A DNA stretch of 64,000 bases, from NCBI GenBank assembly GCA_034670405.1, contig JAXDDX010000052.1, positions 744,001-808,000 on the forward strand, given 5' to 3'. This stretch comes from Hoplostethus atlanticus (Eukaryota; Chordata; Actinopteri; Trachichthyiformes; Trachichthyidae). The notes below the pieces were generated by a model, which was given only the letters and a program-made list of their open reading frames with translations, was not told the origin of the DNA and ran no database searches. Shown in pieces: positions 24,106 to 35,137 of the stretch (position 1 is the stretch's first letter; each line of letters begins with the position of its first letter). The position numbers and the translations under genes are program-made.

Positions 24106-25609
24106 AAACAAACCAGAAATGTTGTGCATCTACTTCAGGTTCAGACTCCCTCCTCTCGAGACCATTTGCTTGTAGAATACTTTTCAATGCTCATCTGAGG
24201 GAACAAACTTTAATTTTGCACTTGATGTATGATTACATGAGCTGGGGTAATGTCACTTCACGCACAATAACATCCCAAGTTCAAAAAAGTTAGCAACTAC
24301 CTTCCGTTGTCGAGTCGGTTTTTGTCAGACAGCTTTTTTTGGAGGTCAGACTGTGCCCTTGTCCGTCTAGCAGGTGATGTCTGCCTCACACAAGCGGATG
24401 AGGAAAAAAGGCATGTGGTGTGTTTACAAGCAACAGCTGATGCGCACCTCTCACACGTAGCGTTAGAGATCGATTTAGATCAATTTCTAAACATTTTTAT
24501 TTTATGGCGATGATGCCGATATTGTGGCGGTGTGTCACAGAAGAGCCTATGTATGGGAAACACTTAGAACACATCACTTCCTGTGCACCAGAGGATCTTT
24601 CCCAGGAAGGATCTACATTACTCAACACCGGGTGTTTAGAACAGCTTTCATCAACTGGCTACAGGTTGAATCACTATTGTGTTATATCAATCTGTGATAG
24701 AGAGCAGCAAAACAGACATTTATTTAGGTGAAAATGCCGCTGAATATTACTTCAACATTGTCTTTTATTCATTTTTCATGGTTTCACTAATGTCCCTTCG
24801 TTAATGCTGCAGTGCTGGAGCTGCTGTCCTGTCCTCCCTTGGAGGGCATGTCGATAGCTTTCCCTTTGCTCCCCACCAATGTCGCCCACCCCCTCGTGGC
24901 AGCTGTGGAAACAATAGAGAGGCAGTGCTGCGCCGCGCACTAAAACAAACACACCTGCTGTACAGCACAGCAGCATCCCTCTCTAACTGGCTCTCTGAAA
25001 GAATGATAGGGAGATACTATTCCAAACCCACAGGTGTGTGTGTGTGTGTGTTTGTGTGTGTCAAGATGGGTTGACAGCTGTGTGAGGAGAGAGCGAGATC
25101 ATCCAATAAGAGGGAGATGAGAGAGGGGTCACTGGTGAAGCATAAAGTGTGTGTGTGTGCATCGGGTCAGATAATCGATGGCCCTGACAACATCTCTGGT
25201 TGTGCTTGTGGCATCGCGCCGGCGTCCTACATGCCTTGCTCCACCTGTATGTTCACACAGGTGGAGCTGCCGGTCAAATAGAGCCTGGTTGGAAAAGGAA
25301 AGCTGCTAACTAGCCCCTGAGGTGACGCACAGAAAGATACAAATTGGCCCCTGAGGGATATTCTGGAGCGATGATCAGCCATGTTGTGGTCGCAAAAAAA
25401 AAAGTGCTCCCGTGTCCCTGCAATATAAGGTCGGTGAAATAAAATACTGCAGGCTAGTGGGTTCGTAGCCTGAACACGGAGTGTCTAATGTCTAGTGAAA
25501 AGTGCGCTGCAAGGACCAGCAGAGAGGGCCACACTGATTTAAGTGGTGAGAGAGAGATGACAGTTCTGACAGCTTCACAGATGGCGGGCAGGGTTACTAA
25601 AGGTTACAA

Positions 25610-25796
25610 CAGTGTTTCTCAATCAGCGGAGAACTGGGGGGCGTAAATAGAAATGTGTTCAGACGAATACCACCGGCTATTGAGTTGCGTTCTTTATTTT
25701 CTTTGGGAAACACAGTTATTGTAACTACGATATGGACATCTCAAAATGTTCAAAGGGGAGGGGGCATGACTGGAAAAAGGTTGAGAACCACCACCT
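25610..25796 (+). mobile_element. short hAT-like nonautonomous element
   Basis: The left end CAGTGTTTCTCAATCAGCGG and right end AAAAAGGTTGAGAACCACCACC form imperfect inverted repeats of the CAGTGGTTCTCAACC type known from hAT-superfamily MITEs. Length is about 187 bases with no coding capacity. A clear 8-base target duplication is not visible. Confidence 0.65.
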
Positions 25797-25949
25797 TAAA
25801 ATCACTACAACAGTGCCTGCCAATGGTTAAGTTTTCATGTATTTTGAGGCAAATTATGATTTATCAAATTAGATGTCAACTAAAACCACTAATCATAAAA
25901 GGCATTGGAACCACAATTATCAATTATTCCAACAAAATGCAGAAAAAAA

Positions 25950-25978
25950 AAGAGAGAGAGAGAGAGAGCGAGAGAGAC
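25950..25978. repeat. (GA)n microsatellite
   Basis: GA array with one interruption (GCGA). It is followed by CTTTTTTACCA, the same right flank as the large GA array ending at 29397. Confidence 0.9.
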
Positions 25979-26171
25979 TTTTTTACCAAGACCTGGAGGC
26001 TGGGAGGCAGCGCCATAGCAACCCAGAGCCGTAACCCCGTCCCACCACAGGGAGCTGACATTTACTCCTACGAGCCCCAGGACTGTGGGCAAAACCTATT
26101 GTTGCCAGCTGTCATTTTCCATCCCCTCCTCTTGAGGCTTATGACTTTAATTGCCATTGTTGTCTTTGATG

Positions 26172-26174
<3 letters not shown>

Positions 26175-26215
<41 letters not shown>
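26175..26215. repeat. (GA)n microsatellite
   Basis: GA array of about 20 units with one GCGA interruption. Confidence 0.9.
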
Positions 26216-26639
26216 AAGAAAGCAGCACCAGCAGAGGTAAAGAGGCGTTGATTCCTCCCTCCCTCTCGTTGCCTACTCTAACTGTTGCTGATAATAGAGT
26301 GCTTCAGATGGATCAAGACTAGCAGCCTCCCAGTCCTCGAGGACGCAATATAGCCAAACAAAACATGACTGACACTTTTTGGTTAGTGTGGATTATAGAT
26401 ATTTGACAATTTAAAGCTAAATGTGGAGCTGAATTACACAAATTAGGAAAATAGACGAGCCTGCGCCGTTAAACTCAAAGGCTATCATTTCTAACATCTA
26501 ACTGGTGTTGTCACCCTCCAGCCCTTAGTCAACAGGATGTCATGATTGGGAGGGAAACTCATGTTGATGTGGGATGAAAAGCCCATTTACTGATCAGTGA
26601 TCATGCTATGGTTGGGGCCTATCCTCTAATGAGGAGACG

Positions 26640-26888
26640 GGAAAAAAAAAACAACAGTCTACTTCTCAATCATAGCAAACCACCATGAACACGCCAATTA
26701 AGAGACTGTCCTTCTGAGAATCCCTCGTCTGCTTTTACTTAAAGCCACCTTAAGTGCTTGTTGCATGCAGGTGGTAATTGCGCCATTCATCTTAGCAGTA
26801 ACTAATTACACTCAACGGTGTTTGTTATTCCGGGGGAAAGCCGCGGTGATTGAGTGGGTTACAGTGGGAGGCCGTTTGTCGATGGAGT
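26640..26888. other. candidate conserved noncoding stretch
   Basis: This intronic stretch is mostly free of recognised repeats. It contains an E-box CAGGTG (26768-26773), GGTAATTG and a TAATTA homeodomain-type core (26803-26808) within 45 bases. The call rests only on motif clustering and absence of repeat signatures, and conservation cannot be judged here. Confidence 0.2.
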
Positions 26889-26906
26889 GGGGGGGGGGGG
26901 GGGGGG
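26889..26906. repeat. poly-G run (18 G)
   Basis: Uninterrupted G run. Confidence 0.9.
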
Positions 26907-28169
26907 CGCGTAGCTGCTGAAACTGGGCAACGGGCCCGGCGGCTATAAATTCGGTGTCTCGACATCACGGGTGCGAGGCTTGGACCCCCGTTATGTGTGT
27001 GCGGTGAGATTATAGAGCGCAGCCTCCCCGCGCTCCCTGCAACACGTTATTATGTCGGCGACCTAAAGCTCACCGGTATCTGTGCACCTCGGCTCTGTGT
27101 GAGAGAAATGCTAACAGCGTGAGGGGGATAAGAGGGAGGGAACTGCTCAGCGGATGGCTGAACCGCTGATATGTGGAAGGGGAAGAAGAAAAAAAACTAA
27201 AAAACAGTGAAAGAGCCTCACAGCCAATGCTAAGGGGAAAGTGAAGAGATAGAGAGCAGGGCGGAATGTCCATAGGAGCTGGGTGGTCTCAACCAAAGCA
27301 CAATCTATCGAAACTGGACTAACTGCACTGTATTAATAATGCTTGACTTGAAGTGGTGCTCACCGGGCTTCGTAAGGCATCATAAGTGCATTATAAGAGG
27401 ATTTATGGGGCAAAATGGCATTAAAAAGAATGTAATTTTCCGATGTTTGTCGGAATGTCAGATGATTTCACTGTGAGAAAAGTTGATTTATACTTCTAAT
27501 GAAGTTGTAATCTGCTTGTAAGTAAAGTGTTACCACATTCTTATAGACATAGAGTCTAGCCAATGTGTCTCTTCTGGTCCTTCCTCCCCTCCGGTCTGGA
27601 CGGAGCTTGTCACCCCGCCAACGGAGGACCGTTCAGGGTTGGGCTTGAGATTCAAAAAAGGCGTGGTAACCGGGGGTCGCGCCGATCCATCAGCCATCAA
27701 ATATAAAATCGGCAGACAAGACATTCCAAATAGATCATTGGTGACCGCTCACATTATTGGCCTACATTCATTATGTACGCTTGTGTGCTATTCGACGGCC
27801 TGTGAATATGGTCTGTTATGTTTTTTGATACAGAATGGGCCCATCAGTTCTTTAAGTGGCCTTGCCGTCACTAATTTCAGACAGACTCGTTTCATTTCAC
27901 TCCTTCCTCAACAGTTTATTCAACAGATTATTCAATTCATTCGCTATTGACAGCTCCAATATATTAATCTCTGATGGTGTGTTATGAATTTCCCAGCCTA
28001 TATGATTTGCAACAATTTCATACATTGGACAGAACGCACACATGTAGCGAATAAAAATAAAAAAATGAATAAAAACTCTCCACGCGGTTAGGCAGTAGCG
28101 TCATGCAGGCATAAGAACAAATCTGTCAAACACAGCGCTGGTCTGACATTTCAATGGTTTGTTGTGCGG
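26907..28169. other. msi2 intron 5 stretch with no gene seen
   Basis: A GC-richer start (26907-27060) gives way to ordinary AT-rich intron. No exon or RNA gene was recognised. Confidence 0.5.
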
Positions 28170-28288
28170 TTTTGACGGTGCTGATGTTAGTGGAAAGTCG
28201 GGCTAAAATGCATCTGCCGATCACACCGTTACTAAAATCCGCCATCGGAAACGGCCCCCGAACAACACGATGGGTGCATCCCTAGCAG
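28170..28288 (-). mobile_element. hAT-like element end fragment
   Basis: The minus strand reads TGCTAGGGATGCACCCATCG, which resembles the GGGATGCACCGAT terminus type also seen at 15078. Only about 120 bases are recognisable. Confidence 0.4.
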
Positions 28289-28559
28289 TGACCTCTGCAA
28301 ATGTCAAACCCCCATCCAGACTGGTGTGCAGCTGAGCTAACAGGAACTCTGCTGAGTTCACCCTGTCCCCGCATAGCTTCCACTTCACAGCTGGGCCTGG
28401 ACTATTTATGCAAGATTAGTGAGTGAACAATATGATTAAATGGACTTGAGCAGCATTGTGGTTTGCAACTTGCCTTCCATCTGGCTCTCTACGCACACTT
28501 AAAAAGGGAAAGTCTGACCAAAAACGAAATTCTCAAATGTAATTATTATCTATGATGTA

Positions 28560-28802
28560 GATCAGTAGTGGGGTCGGCGGACCTCCAGGGGGTCCCTTGA
28601 GGGGGTCCCAGCAAAATGAGAGATAGTTTAAATTTACTTCATCTGCTAGAAATCATCCTCATCTGCCCACATACACAGACATTTCTACAGTTCAATACTA
28701 AACAACTAAAAATCTTCCCATATGGGTCCCTGGGACTAAATCTGATCGAATGGGTGCTCGTGGTCTACGGTATGAAAATGCTGAGAAGCGCTGACCTAGT
28801 AA
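28560..28802 (+). repeat. GGGTCC-rich dispersed repeat
   Basis: It begins ATCAGTAGTGGGGTCGGCGGACC with CCAGGGGGTCCCTTGAGGGGGTCCCAGCAAAATGAG, and ends CTGAGAAGCGCTGACCTAGTA. The ends look like a decayed inverted pair. Related GGACTCCCAGCAAAAAAATGAGGAATAG is at 59247, and GGGACTCCCAGGGGTCC with ATGAGGAATAG is at 3247-3296. Confidence 0.5.
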
Positions 28803-29305
28803 AGGTCAGTCATTATTAGTGAAAAAACCTCTTTCCTGTGGCTCCAATCCAGCGAACCGAGACTCATCAACCAATATTTTGTAGCCCTGCTCTACTGACA
28901 ATGTCAGGGATGCTGACTTTGTTGACTACCAGAATGCCTGTGTAAATAAGAGAGAGACAGGCAGAGAGACAGCATGAGAAAGAGCCTTAATGGGCCTGCT
29001 TCTCTCCCTCTCTCTCCCCCTCTCCCTCTCTCTCTCTAATCCCTCACTGCTCGAGAAAAAAAAAACAGCCTCTAAATTTAGCATCAGATTTATCATGCAG
29101 CAGGAAAAGCTGCAGCAAACTAGACGGCGCATGAGAGAGAGAGAGAAAGTGAGTGTGCATATATATGAGAGGGAGAGGGGGAGGATGGGGGGAGGTTTTG
29201 ACAGATAGAGGCTGTCTATCACAAGTGCTGTTCAGGACCAATGAGACAGTTCAGCTGTGAGTGGCAGCCACCAGTGCAGCCTTCTGCAGAGCCACTGAAG
29301 GCTTC

Positions 29306-29308
<3 letters not shown>

Positions 29309-29397
<89 letters not shown>
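29309..29397. repeat. (AG)n microsatellite, 89 bases
   Basis: Perfect uninterrupted AG array of about 44 units, the longest simple repeat in the window. Frames through it encode only Arg-Glu or Leu-Ser runs and are not genes. Its right flank CTTTTTTACCA is shared with the array at 25950-25978. Confidence 0.97.
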
Positions 29398-29400
<3 letters not shown>

Positions 29401-29773
29401 TTTTACCACCTTTATTTACCCAGGACAGGCTGGCTGTGGCCAAGCCCCCTTGGTATTTTATTTTTGGTGTGTGTGTGCTGCTAAAAGCGTCCCAGTGCAG
29501 AAATGCAGCCGAGTGAAGGAGAACAGTCAGTCAAGGACAGTGGTGGCAGCAGATCAGGATTTCCGAGAGAACACGGCAGGCAAAAATTCTCATCTAGCCT
29601 CCTTGAGACGAATGAGCATCTGCTAGCATCAGCATAGACAATAATCACCGATATGGAGAATATTTTTTATTCTATGGATTATCCGCCAAATTCTGGAGTG
29701 GACATCGTGGTGTAGTTCACTTTCCATCCTCTAGGTTGTAAGGGGCACTTTAACTCAATAGATAAGGACTCGG

Positions 29774-30148
29774 CTAAGGTCAGACCAATATATGGGACCG
29801 ATATTGGACATTTATTAAAAATGGGATCTGGTCCAGTCAGTGGTCCACCTCTGATACGATATATATGATGCAGTTTGATTGATTACATATGTATTATAGA
29901 ATTGATCAATACTACACTGGCTGCCTGTGGGAACCCTTAACCTGACTTGATTGGAACGAGACATTTTGACCTGATAATCACAAGTATGCATGAATATGTT
30001 TATTATTATGAGACGTATTAGTATCCTGGGTTTCAATGCAGAGTTTTAGTGTCCCGTGGTCTAGATGCTGTTTCAGAGGCTTTTCTATCGGCAGCTTTAA
30101 TCCAATATCAATAGCAGCTTTCAAAAACCCATATCGGTGGAGCCCTAG
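29774..30148 (+). mobile_element. nonautonomous element family A, copy
   Basis: It starts CTAAGGTCAGACCAATATATGGGACCGATATTGG and ends CCCATATCGGTGGAGCCCTAG, inverted imperfect ends. The internal AGTGTCCCGTGGTCTAGATGC and TTTCAGAGGCTTTTC blocks match other copies. Confidence 0.8.
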
Positions 30149-30399
30149 ACTGAGCAGTTGATCTTCATTACAGTCATGCACTGCGGTTTACCATCGGTTC
30201 ATTTTGTTACGCCAGATTTCCCCAACATGAGTAACCGCTGACTATTGACTAGATGGATGACTGCTCAACATCCATCCCCTTATACCGGTCAAACCGCCGA
30301 ACAACAAACAACACGCGATTACGTTCTCACTCCTAACGAAACGCACCACAGGTCACTCGGAGGAGGACCGAGACCCGCATTTTCAGGCGTCTCTGTGCG

Positions 30400-30525
30400 G
30401 TTATTTGGTTCGTTTTAGTTTGAATGGCGTTGTTCTCACCTGTCCAAATGAACTGAACTAAAAGGAGGAAGAGCCACAGAGTTTGAATAAACCGTTCCGA
30501 ACGTGCTTGTTGTGAACGCGCCCTA
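30400..30525 (-). repeat. possible MITE fragment (TAGGGCGCGTTCACAAC end)
   Basis: The minus strand begins TAGGGCGCGTTCACAACAAG followed by CACGTTCGGAACGG, and includes GAACAACGCC and AACGAACCAAAT. A related but diverged stretch (GGCATTCACGCCGAACGTG...GTTCGTTTGG...GAGAACAATGCC) is at about 18835-18930. Both look like short mobile-element relics. Confidence 0.4.
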
Positions 30526-31484
30526 GAATACTCAGAAGACGGTAATATAGTACAGGCAATATAAACCACAGATGAAGTCTATCAAATACATACACTTTCT
30601 CTTTACCATACACTCTCAAAACTTATTTGTCAGCAAGCCAGGCACATGCTTTTTCCAGTGTGATCAAAAATAAAATGAATCAAAACTTATGTGTCATTGG
30701 TTTGTCTAACCATTTTGATAAGATACAAAGAGCAGTGCCTGCTGCCTTTCATAATCATTTCTCAAAATCCTAAAAAAAAAACAACAACTGCTGCCTAATT
30801 AAAGGGAAACAAGCAGCTTTACACGTCAAGTTAGTGAAACACTGCTGTCAATGTGGTCTCTTACATAGTTTTAAATTCAATTTTATTCAGAAAGCACAGC
30901 GCTGAATCTGATTTTTCTGCAGAAAACTTTGGTTACAAGAGATTGGTTAAAAAAAAAAAATGAAAAATTGAAAAGAGGCAAGTGAGTGACTGAGTTTACA
31001 GTGGAAAGACAGCCACTGTGGGAGACACTAAAAGTTCCCAAAGCCAGTTTGTCGCACAAAAATAACCTGTCTGCATCTTGACGGCGGTTTTTAAGTCTGA
31101 CAAGCCACGCGGCTCCCGCCGTTGTGGATGACGCCGTTCCAATTTCTCAGTGTTGTGGGCTCGGGGAAAAAAAGATGCGATTCCGAGGATGAGGCTGCCG
31201 AGGACAAGTTGATAAAAGGGAGGGAAAGGGCGATTCGGTGTTAAAACAATGAAGTAGCAAATTGATTGTGACTGCTACATGCTGGAGTGTGCATACAGAG
31301 CAGTGTGGAGAAATGGGACTACATGCAGATGCTAACCCGTTTGGTGCAGGGCGAGAGCTGCAGTTCTCCTTCCCCGCCGAACCAACATGGCTTACATGTA
31401 GCATAACTCAGTTGACCGTTCTGTTCATAAGGCTGTGGTCACCTGTGAGATCCTCTTCTTATATTATTATTCTGCTAAGCGGTC
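30526..31484. other. msi2 intron 5 stretch with no gene seen
   Basis: Ordinary intron with short poly-A runs (30772, 30949). Nothing else was recognised. Confidence 0.5.
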
Positions 31485-31684
31485 ATCGCTGTGGTGTTCC
31501 TCACTGCTCTTCCCAGAGATCACCTGTCAATCAAACAGTGTGTCCAGCACTGTGACGTCTTTCTCCTTGGATTTTCTGTTGATGGAGTTTTAGCTTCTGT
31601 AGGTGGCGCTCTTTTCTTTGACTGTTCAGCCACGGTGGCTATCGCTGCTCATGCTAAACAACCCAGTTCTTCTTCTGTTTATTC
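31485..31684 (+). repeat. dispersed repeat family B, copy 3
   Basis: It contains the full block order CATCGCTGTGGTGTTCC, GAGATCACCTGTCAATCAAACAG, GACGTCTTTCTCC, GGTGGCGCTCTTTTCTTTG and TTCTTCTTCTGTTTATTCC. It is very similar to the inverted copy at 8941-9172, which suggests both are relatively young. Confidence 0.8.
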
Positions 31685-32557
31685 CAAGCAAACGGCATCA
31701 CTTTCAACTCTCATATTGACTCTTGACCCTAATTAAAGGCGCCTTCTTTCAACCATTTATGAATCTGTAGGTTCCATAAACATGGACCTCTACTAATCTG
31801 TAATGGGAAGAAGATGGACTTAACCAATGAGCAGTAGGATCACATACTAGAGTTGGTTGCAATGCAAGATTCTCCACAGAGTCTACCACACTAATGCTAG
31901 ACTGGCAAAAACACATCCCAACGTGAGTGATGCCTGCAACAGGTGTAAGGAAATCGCCGCCCATCTTAGGTTGTCAGAATAATGAACTATTATAAAAGTA
32001 AAAGGATATTTGAAACCTTCTGAAATGTTTTAAGTTCAGACACTGACTCCGTATCCCTTACGGCTCATTTGGAATCCCTCCTGTAATGTACCTGCGAGTG
32101 CTTTGGCCTTTACCACTTCACTGGCTAGACGTCTTATTCTCCTCAAATGCAGACAGGTGTGCACACAACATGCTGATCAAGGAGGTTTTACACTGTAAAG
32201 CCTGAGAAAAAAAATAAGATTCTCAAAAGCTGCCTGGAAACTTTTGCTAAGACTTAGAGACCCTTCTTTAGTCTACGTAGACACCCTGACTCTCCCACCT
32301 GAAGGACAACAGTTGACTTTCACATTCCCACCCCTAATTTTAGTGATTCCTAATTCTATTTCTTTTCCCAATTCCTTTTCCTGTTCCCACTCTCAGGGAC
32401 TATAATTGGAATGGGTGAGTGGGTGGAGGGATGGATGGATGGATGGATTGATATGAGGGTCAGTGAGCGGGAGGGTGGGATTTTAAGAGTACAGGCCTTT
32501 GCTGATCTGCGCAAACAAATGCTCATAAGCAATGGAATGGAATAGAAGCAATGGGGT

Positions 32558-32655
32558 GTATGGGAAATGTAGTCTTAATTTTGAGAAACACTAACAATAC
32601 TACTGGTGTGAGATAGAGGCTACCAATCATCATCATGGTCTCATTTGTGTACAGT
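32558..32655 (+). repeat. dispersed repeat family D, copy 2
   Basis: GGGAAATGTAGTCTTAATTTTGAG through GTGTGAGATAGAGGCTACCA and CATGGTCTCAT matches the copy at 21467. A hAT-like CAGGGTTTCCTGCAGCGC motif follows at 32693. Confidence 0.65.
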
Positions 32656-32712
32656 TATTACACCAAGGTATCACCATTAATGTGACAGAGCAGGGTTTCC
32701 TGCAGCGCTTTG

Positions 32713-33735
32713 TAGGCAAGAATTGTCAGCTGTCTTAGCTGAGAAATTCCCACAAAATCAATATTTCATTGTATTCATTGCATTTTATGAAACCAAACTG
32801 TCAACTGAGTTCCAGAGTGAATACAGCAGTTATCCACAACACCTCCAGGCCAAAAGGCGTCAAGTAGAGGGAAGCAGGACAAACCTAACCCACATTGTTT
32901 CACCGTTGTTTTACCTTTAACGTCAGTATAGCTGGCTACGTGAGCAATAATCAATAATATCTTAACTACTTTCACTGCATCACTTTTTGTCTGCATTTAG
33001 CCAACCTCACCCTATATAAGTACTTGAATGGAGCCCCTGCTTGCATTCTGAAGAGACTGGTGAAGAAAGGTACAGTGCTACACCTTATCCACCAAACCAC
33101 TGATTCAATACCGTCAGATCCAGGTTACATTTCATTTGATAACATCAAAAGGATGCTTTGTGTCCGCTCACTTAAATCCAACTTTCCTTTAAAACTATCC
33201 GAGGGTTTCTACCCGCGTACTTTCAAAATCATCCGTATACCCCGCAGCCCTCCTGGCCCCTACATCCGACAACAGGGCTGATCAAAGAGGGGCTTACGCT
33301 GGCCTGTCTGCTCTCCCTGTTTGAAGCAGCAGAGGTGGATGTGAGTGGGCGAAGCAAGCGACGGGGCAGAGGTTACATCTTCTCCCATGCAGAGACTAAA
33401 GACACCGGGAAAAGGAGGCTTCCGCGTGAGGAAAGAAGGGGGCTCTGTCTTTGTTTTAGTCCGTTTGCTCCCTGGTACTCCTCATTAGCGTCACTCAACA
33501 TCGGAGTGCTGGTGGGATGGCCGTGGCGCCCTCCCCCCCTCCCCCTTACACTCTCCCGCTGGGTGGTGGTATGGCACTGGAAGCCACAGTGCGACCCTGC
33601 AGCCGCACTGGGATCAGTGAAGCAGTGATCAGCCACAGAGTCTATGGCAAACTGAGCAGGACTGGAGATTTTCACTCACAACACAGTTCCAGAGTTCATT
33701 GGGTAAGTTGTTCCATGGGCATGGAAGTTTTAGGC
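32713..33735. other. msi2 intron 5 stretch with no gene seen
   Basis: No exon was recognised. A 97-codon plus frame at 33335-33628 has no recognisable motif or splice context. Confidence 0.5.
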
Positions 33736-33826
33736 ATGGAAACGGTCACATTTTAAGATAATGCATATCGGCACTAAATCCAGAAATATCAACATCAGCC
33801 TTCAAAAACCGGCATCAGAATCCTAG
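33736..33826 (+). mobile_element. family A element, 3' fragment
   Basis: ATGGAAACGGTCACATTTTAAGATAATGCATATC, then ATCAGCCTTCAAAAACCGGC, ends in AATCCTAG. It matches the right third of full-length copies; the left part is missing. Confidence 0.65.
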
Positions 33827-34360
33827 TGCAGCGTGTAAGAGCTTATTCTGGCGTGGACGGCATTCCCGACATCACCGCCTTTGATGGTCCGAACACAGTG
33901 AAGTCTGAAACCAGCTGCTTAAATAAACGAAAGCGTCAAAAAAACAAACCTAGATGAAGTGGAGGCCATCAAAGAGAGCCTCTGTGACGGCAGGCGACGG
34001 CAACACTGCACACCGCTAACCTTTCATCTCGCTGCAACCAACATCTGCATGGAGCCCAACGCAGACGATAAAGCATCAAAGATCAGAGAATCAAGCCCCA
34101 TTGTTGCAGGTCTGACAGTAAGAGGGGAGGGGAAGGGGGGAGGGGGGTGTCTCACTTGATGTAAAAACATAACAAGTGGAGGATGTTTTCCAAGCTGTCA
34201 ACAAGACACGAGTGTTGCAGGTCTGAGAGAGAGAGAAAAGCGAGAGGGGAGAGTCGATTGAATGGGAGGGAGCGCCGAGTTCTTAATTGGTGTTGGAGAG
34301 CTAGGCCACACAGGAGACTGAGAACTAGCTGCTTGGACTGGCACCTCTCCTAAAAAGGCG

Positions 34361-34363
<3 letters not shown>

Positions 34364-34408
<45 letters not shown>
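34364..34408. repeat. (GT)n microsatellite
   Basis: Perfect GT array of about 22 units followed directly by a short GA array. Confidence 0.95.
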
Positions 34409-34419
<11 letters not shown>

Positions 34420-34880
34420 CAGCGAGGGAGGGAGAAAAAGAAAAGAGTAAGAGCAGGTAAGTGAGCGAATGTGCGAAAATAGAGAGGTGAGGCGGGAGAG
34501 AGAGTTCAGCACTTCACACAACCTCACCTTTGGACTTCATTAAAAAACTTCACACTCCACGACACACTCACCCACCCCCCAACCACCTCTAACAACACCC
34601 GCCCCCCACCCCCTCACAGCACTGGCTTCAGCCAGCATGGCAGAGGAGAAGTGGCCAAGGTTGCATGTAAAAAAACTCCATTCCCACAGAGAGCACCGGG
34701 CCCGGTCCACCTTCCTCGGCACTACGCACCACTCAGAACATTTTCAGATTAAAAGCGCCACACAGCTGATATTTAGTGCCATATTCTTAAATTTAGCTTG
34801 CCTTATTGTTATAAATCATGATTATGATGATGGAGTGCTCAGTTTAGGGTCTGACACATTCTTTTTTATACTGACGCTGC

Positions 34881-35137
34881 CGACGTTGATATTCAACGTC
34901 TTTAAATGTAACCACTTTCATGTCAAAAGATCCAACAAATCTAACAAAAAACAAAACTCTCCAGTGACACACAGGATAATAATGGTCATAAATAATAATG
35001 ACAATGATGATAACAATAATAAAAGCATATTTATCCATACCAGTGATCAGTTCTACAATAAATGTGTAAATATGTAATCAATCAAACTGCATCATATCTA
35101 TCATATCGGACTGGAAAAGATCCAATTTTAATAAAAG
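34881..35137 (-). mobile_element. nonautonomous element family A, inverted copy, ends decayed
   Basis: In reverse complement it reads CATGAAAGTGGTTACATTTAAAGACGTTGAATATC. Going outward, it also has GATATGATGCAGTTTGATTGATTAC and TTATTAAAATTGGATC. All three blocks are shared with the copies at 29774 and 52082. Terminal GATATAT motifs are poorly preserved. Confidence 0.65.

Noticed and set aside
25655..26251. 198-codon plus-strand open frame, the longest in the window
   Set aside because: It runs through a hAT-like element and two GA microsatellites that encode Arg/Glu runs. No domain, no splice sites and no codon pattern support it.
29219..29626. Open frames on both strands rich in Arg-Glu or Leu-Ser
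   Set aside because: They are read-through of the perfect GA array and have no non-repetitive coding content.
34198..34527. 109-codon minus frame with a Thr-His run
   Set aside because: Read-through of the GT microsatellite.
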